Shown: in pieces, positions 42,958 through 49,265 of the stretch
Layout: each line of letters starts with the position of its first letter
Numbering within the stretch: position 1 is the stretch's first letter
Assembly (NCBI GenBank): GCA_964467175.1
Contig: CAYXNY010000028.1
Location: 1-49,265, forward strand
Length of the DNA: 49,265 nucleotides
Source: JAWAFD01 sp964467175
Lineage (GTDB): Archaea > Micrarchaeota > Micrarchaeia > Anstonellales > J096
Direction of reading: 5' to 3'
Notes under the pieces: model-generated
What the model was told of the DNA's origin: nothing
Databases searched by the model: none
What the model saw: only the letters and a program-made list of their open reading frames with translations
Translations under genes and position numbers: made by a program

Positions 42958-43394
42958 ACATTTTTCCGAAAGTGATGTTTGTTTTTCTCATCGCCGCGAT
43001 AGTTTTCTTCGCGAACGTTATGGTGGTAAATGCCTACGACAAATACTGGGACCAACGGTGGCGGCTGAACGCGCTTCAGATATTGAAAATAAACGCAGAG
43101 AAAAACTGGACTTTTCTAGGGTACGAAGGAAAAGAATTTTCAGTAGAAGGATTTCATTCCGGGAGGGAGGACATCGCAAAAGTAAAGGGGCTGATGGATA
43201 TAGCGTGCTTGAACGAAAAGAGGATGTTTGAAACGGTTTATGTTGAGAAGGAAATAAACATAAGCGGAAAAAAAATATGCAACAAAGAGCTCTGCTATGG
43301 CTTGAGATGCAACGCAACAGATGGGAGGCTTTTACCTGGGGCGCACCATCTACTCGTAATGGTTGAGAACGGGAAGGTGAGGGTTTTAGAATGA
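42942..43394 (+). CDS. Prepilin-like protein
   Basis: The 150-residue protein starts MRGQLNIFPKVMFVFLIAAI with one membrane helix. The soluble domain contains four cysteines (ACLNE, ICNKE, LCYGL, RCNAT). The stop codon shares bases with the next start (ATGA). Confidence 0.65.
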   Translation: MRGQLNIFPKVMFVFLIAAIVFFANVMVVNAYDKYWDQRWRLNALQILKINAEKNWTFLGYEGKEFSVEGFHSGREDIAKVKGLMDIACLNEKRMFETVYVEKEINISGKKICNKELCYGLRCNATDGRLLPGAHHLLVMVENGKVRVLE

Positions 43395-43777
43395 TGGATG
43401 ATGTCATAGGCATAGTCATAGCGATCGTTGCGCTCGGGATCCTTGCATCGGCGCTCATGTACGTAAGCGCAGAGAGGGAATCTGCAGTCGAAAAACAGGC
43501 TGAACTATCCTACAAATATGTCGGCGCGCTCGCGACAATAGAAAAAGCGAAGAACGAAACGTACAAAGGAAGGAGCGTTCTCGTGCTTGTCGCGGACAGC
43601 ATTGCTCAGGGGCAAAGCTATGTAGTCTTGGACGGCGAGCCGATATATGTTGATAGTATATGCAAGGAAAGGGGGATAGACATAGAAACGGCCTATTTTC
43701 CAGAAGCGAAAAAGGACGGCGTGATTTTTGAGATAGACCTATACAATGGAGAGAAGGGGATAGTATGGGTGAAATGA
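43391..43777 (+). CDS. Prepilin-like protein
   Basis: The 128-residue protein has a hydrophobic N-terminus (MMDDVIGIVIAIVALGILAS) and a soluble domain with a single cysteine. It is coupled to its neighbours by overlaps on both sides. Confidence 0.65.
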   Translation: MMDDVIGIVIAIVALGILASALMYVSAERESAVEKQAELSYKYVGALATIEKAKNETYKGRSVLVLVADSIAQGQSYVVLDGEPIYVDSICKERGIDIETAYFPEAKKDGVIFEIDLYNGEKGIVWVK

Positions 43778-44298
43778 AAGGTTTTGCGCCCGCGGCAATA
43801 GTTTTTATTTTCCTAATCATTGCTTCTATCTTAATCGCCCTTCTGCTTGTCAACGAGGGCGTGGACGAACTGCATGCGGGAAGGGTTGAGCTCAAAAATG
43901 TGTATGAATTCCAGAATACCAGCTACGCACTCGGAAAGAAGGGGTTCTTGGTATACTGCAACTATTACAGACCTCCGGTAATCCCCCTGAATTATACTGA
44001 AGTCAGAGGGGATAGTGTAAATATAAACGGGGTATGGGTTAAGAACAGGATGTTTAACATCACAGAAAAGGTAAACAGCGTTTTAAGCGGAAGGGCGCTT
44101 AACACGACGCTCATCACCGAAGGGGTTGGATGGCTAAATACCCATGGGGAGAACTGCGCACTCTTAACCGGTCCAGGATGGGCTGAAGAATGCAGCGGTG
44201 GGGTTTTTTTCAACATCACATGCATAGGGAACGATGTGGAAACCATAGAGGGAATAAAAAAACTTAACATAAGCTATTACGGATATGTATCGGAATGA
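43765..44298 (+). CDS. Prepilin-like protein, last of the operon
   Basis: The 177-residue protein (an internal ATG at 43774 is an alternative) begins MGEMKGFAPAAIVFIFLIIA, with one helix and a soluble domain with four cysteines. Its stop codon lies immediately before the 51-base repeat at 44299. Confidence 0.65.
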   Translation: MGEMKGFAPAAIVFIFLIIASILIALLLVNEGVDELHAGRVELKNVYEFQNTSYALGKKGFLVYCNYYRPPVIPLNYTEVRGDSVNINGVWVKNRMFNITEKVNSVLSGRALNTTLITEGVGWLNTHGENCALLTGPGWAEECSGGVFFNITCIGNDVETIEGIKKLNISYYGYVSE

Positions 44299-44349
44299 TT
44301 CCGCTCTACCGACCAAAAATGCATAAAAATTTCCGCTGGAGCGGAATTA
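44299..44349. repeat. 51-base perfect direct repeat, left copy, forming a 3' hairpin
   Basis: Identical over 51 bases to 45645-45695. It starts TTCCGCTCTACCG and ends GAGCGGAATTA. Its ends are inverted (TTCCGCTC and GAGCGGAA), and an inner hairpin TTCCGCTGGAGCGGAA lies at 44331-44346. The last three bases are the ATPase stop codon on the minus strand. Confidence 0.9.
44331..44346 (-). terminator. Hairpin plus T-rich tract after the ATPase gene
   Basis: On the minus strand, TTCCGCTCCAGCGGAA directly follows the ATPase stop codon and precedes a tract with ATTTTTATGCATTTTT, as in an intrinsic terminator. The same sequence ends the CARDB gene at 45693. Confidence 0.5.
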
Positions 44350-45612
44350 AACCATTAAAAGAGCTAGTGGAAGTGGCACCCTATCGACAGCTATTTTATC
44401 CTCCATGTCAAATATTACTGTTCCTTTTCTTGATTTTTTTCCTTTTCCAACCTCTACCATCAATCCGTTAGCTATGAAATCAGCGTCATGGCTGTAAAAA
44501 AGAGAGTTAAAAGCTTTTGAGAGATGGGTGAAAGTTGCGTCTTCCCTAAGGTTACCTATACATTCAGCCTTACCGGCAACAGGAGAGGCTAGGGCATACC
44601 GCATAGACGGAGAGTAGAAAAACCATTTTTTTGGAACCTTAAACATCCTGCCCCTTCCTTTATAGCTTATACCCCTGATAACCATTGAAAGCTCAAAGGA
44701 GTTTAGGAGCTTAGCAACGCTTTCTTTGGATATACCTACAACCTCTGAAAGAGTTGAAAATTTAACACCATCGGCAGGCACGGTTGCCATGTATTTTATG
44801 AGTATCTCGGCAGCGGTCAGCATCTTTGTTTCGAACTTTTCGTATTTCGAAAAATCCTCGTATACAATCCGTTTTATTATGTTCTCGATCGATGAAGTAT
44901 AAGCGGGATCGCTCAGCTTTAAGGAAGAGGGAAGGTCGTGCCTCATGTACTCATCAAAAAGTGCAAAAATATTGCGAGTGCCAAAAATGGAAAGAACCTT
45001 TATGTACTCGGGTTCGAGGCTTTCTTTTCCTATTTTTTTTCTTATTCTCAAAGAAAGCTCATCCGGGATTTTTATACCGTACTTCAGCGCGATGTATTCC
45101 CTAAAGAATAAAGGGGAAACGTTTATCTCGTAAACCCTTCTCGCTAGCTCAACGCTCTTTTTGAGAGGAATGGAAGAAGAAGAGGTAGCAACAATGTACA
45201 GTTTCGGCCTTTTGTCCCTGAGTATCTTTAACTTAAGGTCCCATCCCGGAAGATAGGTAACCTCATCAAGAAGGAGGAAAAAATCCTTTTTAACCCCTAC
45301 GCTCTCCTTGTGGATGTAGTCCAAAACATCAACTATCTCTTCAAGTTTAAATCCCCTTGAAAAAAGCTCATCGCAGGAAACATAGAACACTGATTCATCC
45401 GGAAGAGAGGTAAAAAGATGAAAAAGAGAGGTTGTTTTTCCAGTGCCCCGTAAACCTGAGAGAAGGAATATCCTCTGCCCGCTTTTTTTTATAGCTTCCC
45501 TTAACTCCTGTACAAAAAACCTTTCTTTTTTTATGTCCTTTAACTCCTCTTTAACTATCTGAGGGGTATAGACAATCTGGTTCATGACGAATGTTTTTAT
45601 TCCGCTTTCCAT
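44347..45612 (-). CDS. AAA ATPase with C-terminal nuclease-like domain (archaeal ATPase family)
   Basis: The 421-residue protein has Walker A GLRGTGKT (about 53-60), Walker B FFLLLDEV (about 111-118) and sensor VATSSSS. A winged-helix segment (LSEVVGISKESVAKLLNSFE) follows, then a C-terminal region with D-x-I/L ... EVGKGKK (about 385-400), compatible with the PD-(D/E)xK-like domain seen in DUF4143/DUF234 relatives. Proteins of this family are often duplicated and mobile in archaea; role unknown. The gene is bracketed by perfect 51-base repeats and has its own box 25 bases upstream. Confidence 0.83.
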   Translation of the reverse strand: MESGIKTFVMNQIVYTPQIVKEELKDIKKERFFVQELREAIKKSGQRIFLLSGLRGTGKTTSLFHLFTSLPDESVFYVSCDELFSRGFKLEEIVDVLDYIHKESVGVKKDFFLLLDEVTYLPGWDLKLKILRDKRPKLYIVATSSSSIPLKKSVELARRVYEINVSPLFFREYIALKYGIKIPDELSLRIRKKIGKESLEPEYIKVLSIFGTRNIFALFDEYMRHDLPSSLKLSDPAYTSSIENIIKRIVYEDFSKYEKFETKMLTAAEILIKYMATVPADGVKFSTLSEVVGISKESVAKLLNSFELSMVIRGISYKGRGRMFKVPKKWFFYSPSMRYALASPVAGKAECIGNLREDATFTHLSKAFNSLFYSHDADFIANGLMVEVGKGKKSRKGTVIFDMEDKIAVDRVPLPLALLMV

Positions 45613-45632
45613 GGGTAGATTTTGGGTGGAAC

Positions 45633-45642
45633 GATTTAAAAG
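45633..45642 (-). promoter_or_regulatory. TATA box of the ATPase gene
   Basis: The minus strand reads CTTTTAAATC, about 25 bases before the ATG at 45612, between the start codon and the right-hand repeat. Confidence 0.5.
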
Positions 45643-45644
45643 GT

Positions 45645-45695
45645 TTCCGCTCTACCGACCAAAAATGCATAAAAATTTCCGCTGGAGCGGAATTA
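45645..45695. repeat. 51-base perfect direct repeat, right copy
   Basis: Identical to 44299-44349. Its last three bases are the stop codon of the CARDB gene at 45693-47450 on the minus strand, and the inner hairpin and T-rich tract follow it as a terminator. Confidence 0.9.
45677..45692 (-). terminator. Hairpin plus T-rich tract after the CARDB gene
   Basis: Same hairpin as at 44331-44346, directly after the stop codon of 45693-47450. Confidence 0.5.
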
Positions 45696-47450
45696 TACGT
45701 AATCCTCGCACTCGCTCTTTATTATATCTATTACCGAAGAGCATGTGTATTTTTCTCCAACCGCGTCCTTTGCATCCGCAACAAGTTTTCCCTTCTGCGG
45801 AGGGGCTTCAGCATCAACATAAACGGTCGCGCCGTATTGATTAACGCTTGCGCTCACATGCCTGTCTAAATCTTCAAGCTTCCAGTCCGCGCTTGAGCAT
45901 GCAACCAGACCACATAAGAGCTCAAAGTATTTGGAAGACGGCGGGATGAACATTGCGTAGGATGGGGTGAGGGTGCAATTTTTTCCTCCCGGCTCTTCTC
46001 CTGAACAGGATACGGTTTCGGTTTTGCAGTTGTCAGCTTCGTTTGCTTCGTCCACCTGATTGTTCACATCAACGCAGGCTGTAACAATTATGTTATTGTC
46101 GCAGACAACATTTTTATTGTAAATTGTTTCGCATTCGCCAGGTTGCAATCCTTTGACCTGCACTGTTTTTTCTTCTACAACGGTCGCCCCGTTGTTCGTT
46201 TTAATAGAATAGCTCGAACTGTGCGCTCCTGCTACCGCGAATTGATTGCAATCTTCTATTTTTACTCCGGCCGAGTCCCCGTTGTAAAAAGGAAAAGGCA
46301 GCGAGAATGTTATCTTCGGGAAAAGGTCTGGTTTTCCTGGCTGTTGTGCGCTTATTGCAAAGTTAAGGTCTTTTTCTTTTACTGTTCCATCGCACGTAGG
46401 CCCGGATGATTTATAATCAAGGGTGATGGTTGCTGAATTTGGAGGTGGGTTTTGGGTTGCTTCGAGATGAACCTTAAGCGTGTGCTCGCCGCCCACTGAA
46501 ATTTCTTGATTAAACCCAGAAATTTGCGTTATCTTAAAGCCTTGCGTTATGGATGCAGAAGTAACTTTTATCGGAACCTGGCCGGTATTTTTTACTACAA
46601 TTGTCATGTCGGTTGGTATTGGGACAGGGTCGCTCGGAGACCGAGAAACAAGCTCCATGTTTATGTTGTTGGCGTTGATGACGTTTATGTTTATTTTTAC
46701 CTCAGGCAAAGAAGTAGTGTAAGGCGCGCCCCAAGGACCGACTAGCGAATAATAGCCCGTTCTATCAAGTGCGTTGTTTGTTGGGTGGTCGCGTGTTACA
46801 GTGATCAAAACTCCTGCGAGGTCAAGCTGAGAAGACAACTTATAAGAACCTTCGCCAAGATTTGTGGTGTACTCGATATTATCGTTCTCTAAAAAGGAGG
46901 AGTGGATAGGAGAACCACCTATAAAAAATGTGATTTTAGGTTTTATTACTCCGCCCGCGTAGCCCTCTTTATCTTTAAATTCTAATCCGTAATATGGCGA
47001 AAACGTAACCCTTTCTTTGACTGTAGGAAAGGGCGATAAACCAGAAACCTCCCCTTGATTATAATTGGCATCGTATTTTGAGAAAGAATACACAAATTCT
47101 TTACTATTTATGCCTGCATAACTAATATAATCGGATGGATTGTCATCGCTAGAAGAAACAGAAAGGAATGCAGACCATGTATTTCTTGCGAATTTTGAGT
47201 AAATTTTGCTGTGGAATGTCACTTCTCCTGGGCAGATTATTGCACCGTCTCCTAAATCAGATGGGCTTCCGCCAGCAGAATCTATGACCGTTGCAGTCGT
47301 GGAAACTTTAAATGTATTTTCTGCATAAACATCAGTGGAAAGTGGGTCGTATGCATTGCTGGGATATAGTGTTGGGTTAACTGTTTTGTCGATTTTGACG
47401 GAAGCGAATAAAAAGGAAAATATAAGCAGAAGAAGAACCAGTTTTTTCAT
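45693..47450 (-). CDS. Secreted CARDB-domain protein
   Basis: The 585-residue protein has a signal peptide (MKKLVLLLLIFSFLFASVK), beta-rich domains and a clear CARDB domain (about 380-490) with the end pattern VDEANEADNCKTETV. The C-terminal region contains four cysteines. The start overlaps the stop of the upstream beta-barrel-like gene by one base (TAATG), so they form an operon. It may be the partner or periplasmic part of that protein. Confidence 0.8.
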   Translation of the reverse strand: MKKLVLLLLIFSFLFASVKIDKTVNPTLYPSNAYDPLSTDVYAENTFKVSTTATVIDSAGGSPSDLGDGAIICPGEVTFHSKIYSKFARNTWSAFLSVSSSDDNPSDYISYAGINSKEFVYSFSKYDANYNQGEVSGLSPFPTVKERVTFSPYYGLEFKDKEGYAGGVIKPKITFFIGGSPIHSSFLENDNIEYTTNLGEGSYKLSSQLDLAGVLITVTRDHPTNNALDRTGYYSLVGPWGAPYTTSLPEVKININVINANNINMELVSRSPSDPVPIPTDMTIVVKNTGQVPIKVTSASITQGFKITQISGFNQEISVGGEHTLKVHLEATQNPPPNSATITLDYKSSGPTCDGTVKEKDLNFAISAQQPGKPDLFPKITFSLPFPFYNGDSAGVKIEDCNQFAVAGAHSSSYSIKTNNGATVVEEKTVQVKGLQPGECETIYNKNVVCDNNIIVTACVDVNNQVDEANEADNCKTETVSCSGEEPGGKNCTLTPSYAMFIPPSSKYFELLCGLVACSSADWKLEDLDRHVSASVNQYGATVYVDAEAPPQKGKLVADAKDAVGEKYTCSSVIDIIKSECEDYV

Positions 47451-49265
47451 TAGAACTCAACTCCTATACCAACATCAAATACAAGTTTACCATCGTTTCT
47501 CTGCCAAATTCCGAATTTTGTTTGACCAAAAGGAGAGCCGAAAAGGATTCCTCCTCCTCTTTGCAGATAATCATTAATCCCTTTATACTCAGCTCCAACA
47601 AACGGTTGTATGGAGTAGCCCCCTTCAGTTTCAACAAGTTTTGCTGTGACTATCGCAAAAGCGGTTTTTTCAGCCATCTCTCCATTTATCGTAGTTCTTC
47701 CGCCTGCCTTTACTTCCCAAGGTATTGAAAGAAGCAGGAAATCTGCTTTTCCCTCTACAGAATACCGATCGGCAGTTCCTTCAAATACTGGAAATCTTTC
47801 CCAGTTTCCTTCAATACCAACCATAACATTTCCGATTCTAACGTTTTCGACTCCTACAGCAAACTTACCCACACCATAGCTGGTTTTCGGTTTGCCTGTG
47901 GCTAGCCGGCCTAAATCATCAAATATCAGCCTGATTCCATAGGTGCCTTCTGCATAAAGTTCCTCGCCCCCAGCAAACCGCTGTTCGATCTTCGCCTTAA
48001 GTTTTGGCTCCAATCCATAGCGCTCAACATAATCATTTGCAAAGTTTGCCTCTCCAGTTTCGAAGTTGAGTGTAATGTATTTGGCTCTCCATCCTTCGTA
48101 AATAAAATCAACAAATGCGCTTAGGTCAAATGCAAGCCCCCTTTGTGGGGCGCCGTATTTCCCACCTATGTATCCCTCGCTTTCAAACCTGAATATGGTG
48201 CCGCCAACACCAGTCATAACCAAGGCCTGTGGTATCATTACCTTGAATTTAGAAAGATTTTCAAGAAGTACGCGCATGGGCGATTGTGGATTTTCTTGTG
48301 CCATCTTTCTTATGTAATCAACATTGCCTGTTTCGAATGCTTTAAGAAAAGCTATAACCGCGCCATCTTCTACATTGGAAACGCCAAAAAGCAAGTATTG
48401 TATTTTCATTTTTTCTTCTTGAGATAAAGAAGCATAATCAGCAGAACTTGGCAGACCCATATTTTTCATAAAACTCTGTGTATAATTTTTTATTGAAGGG
48501 TCATCAGGATTTTCAATTGATTTGGCAAAAGCAGCCCACATATTCATATACGCGCCTTCAAAGCGGGGCATCCATTTATCGAGCTCTTTTGGAGGTACTG
48601 TTTTGATCCAATCTCTGGGTATAACCTTGTCTGGTGCTGGTCTCATTTCTTCCTCCCCAACATAAGGCGGAGTAGGTGCCTCAATTTTAGTTGGATATCT
48701 CTCAGAACCCCCCGCAGCCATTTCCCCAGCCCTAACCATTCCGGAATATCTCTCAAAGTTCGCCCTTGCTTCGGCGAGGTTTTTTCTATCCTCTTTGTCC
48801 AAAACATTCTTCCATTTTGCCTCCACTTCTGAAATAAGGCCCATGTAGTTTGACGCCTCACCAGGAGACATTGGGTTCTGAGAGAGTGAAAGAAGCTGGC
48901 TTATGGCTGCCTTTCTTGTTTTACTATCTTTGCTTGCGAGCGTTTCAATTGAAACAGGTAGGTTGGCAAATTCGAAAGAAACTGGCAGTTTGCCTGTATA
49001 ATTCATGTAGTAGTTTACAGAAACCCCCCTTAGTCCTTCGGCCATCTCAGTATTTTGATGGAAAGTTGCTGTGAATTCTCCTCTTTTTCCATCTCTGCTT
49101 GTAGTTATTAATTCTCTCGGGATTGTCCCAACAAGCAGGTCTCTGTAGCCGGGCGGGATGTCTGTTGGCATTATGTGATAGGACCTCTCTCCGGTAGCGC
49201 TTACCACAACCCTGGAAGAATCTAAAGAGCCAAAGTATTCCTTTGCATATCCATTCTCGTACAAG
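47450..49265 (-). CDS. Beta-barrel-like exported protein, N-terminus beyond the window
   Basis: The frame is open at the right edge, so the true start is not seen. About 605 residues are present. The middle is helical and Pro/Glu-rich (residues about 100-330), perhaps periplasmic. From about residue 365 to the end the sequence is built of amphipathic strands with alternating hydrophobic residues and short turns, ending FDVGIGVEF, a C-terminal Phe after an alternating strand as in outer-membrane porins. No catalytic motif is visible. The barrel is inference from pattern. Confidence 0.72.
   Translation of the reverse strand, partial: LYENGYAKEYFGSLDSSRVVVSATGERSYHIMPTDIPPGYRDLLVGTIPRELITTSRDGKRGEFTATFHQNTEMAEGLRGVSVNYYMNYTGKLPVSFEFANLPVSIETLASKDSKTRKAAISQLLSLSQNPMSPGEASNYMGLISEVEAKWKNVLDKEDRKNLAEARANFERYSGMVRAGEMAAGGSERYPTKIEAPTPPYVGEEEMRPAPDKVIPRDWIKTVPPKELDKWMPRFEGAYMNMWAAFAKSIENPDDPSIKNYTQSFMKNMGLPSSADYASLSQEEKMKIQYLLFGVSNVEDGAVIAFLKAFETGNVDYIRKMAQENPQSPMRVLLENLSKFKVMIPQALVMTGVGGTIFRFESEGYIGGKYGAPQRGLAFDLSAFVDFIYEGWRAKYITLNFETGEANFANDYVERYGLEPKLKAKIEQRFAGGEELYAEGTYGIRLIFDDLGRLATGKPKTSYGVGKFAVGVENVRIGNVMVGIEGNWERFPVFEGTADRYSVEGKADFLLLSIPWEVKAGGRTTINGEMAEKTAFAIVTAKLVETEGGYSIQPFVGAEYKGINDYLQRGGGILFGSPFGQTKFGIWQRNDGKLVFDVGIGVEF

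Larger units (their letters stand above)
44299..45695 (-). mobile_element. Candidate single-gene insertion bounded by 51-base repeats
   Basis: The unit contains the ATPase gene, its promoter box and one repeat on each side. Without the ATPase segment the remaining single repeat would directly join the CARDB gene to the prepilin operon. No transposase or integrase lies between the repeats. Confidence 0.45.

Overview
The window reads as a chromosomal segment of an archaeon, most probably a small-genome lineage of the DPANN or Micrarchaeota/Diapherotrites kind. The evidence is ribosomal protein L10e, a replication factor C large subunit, an archaeal-type enolase, ScpA/ScpB, a TadA-like secretion ATPase with its membrane partner, many prepilin-like small proteins, and TTTAAA- or TTTATA-type boxes about 25 bases upstream of start codons, which suggests frequent leaderless transcription. 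The exact phylum is inference.

Layout. Positions 1-8602 (minus strand) hold a run of exported or membrane surface proteins: parallel beta-helix, CARDB-like, a four-helix membrane protein, DUF2207 and a large ectodomain. Positions 8653-14171 hold a degenerate transglutaminase-like protein, small coiled-coil genes, a transglutaminase/TPR gene facing a small lipoprotein-like gene, two more coiled-coil proteins and an unknown helical protein. Positions 14288-22416 form a type IV pilus or secretion locus (TadA-like ATPase, TadC-like membrane protein, four prepilin-like proteins) interrupted by a second transglutaminase/lipoprotein pair and by a decayed HEPN/MNT pair. Positions 22499-29768 carry housekeeping genes (rpl10e, rfcL, tRNA-Asp, eno), a strongly structured non-coding region and an intact HEPN/MNT toxin-antitoxin pair. 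Positions 29830-33765 encode a 1311-residue beta-helix surface protein. Positions 33827-41457 carry pyrC, a pilin-like gene, a CBS plus HPF-like protein, scpAB, hisS, an ATP-cone protein, an ion permease and a small unknown. Positions 41495-44298 are a tight operon of six prepilin-like proteins. From 44299 to the end there is an AAA ATPase gene bracketed by perfect 51-base repeats, then a CARDB secreted protein in an operon with a partial, beta-barrel-like protein.

The most unusual signals are four. (1) A two-gene module, a transglutaminase-like TPR protein facing a small lipoprotein-like protein, occurs twice within 10 kb in the same tail-to-tail arrangement; one copy has lost the catalytic histidine. 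(2) An intact MNT/HEPN pair fills the space between two copies of an 18-base sequence that is the 3' end of tRNA-Asp, as if inserted there. (3) A single ATPase gene with its promoter is bounded by 51-base perfect direct repeats that also form the 3' hairpins of two genes. (4) A protein with a porin-like C-terminus occurs in an archaeal context. All functional statements come from reading motifs by eye; no database search was run.
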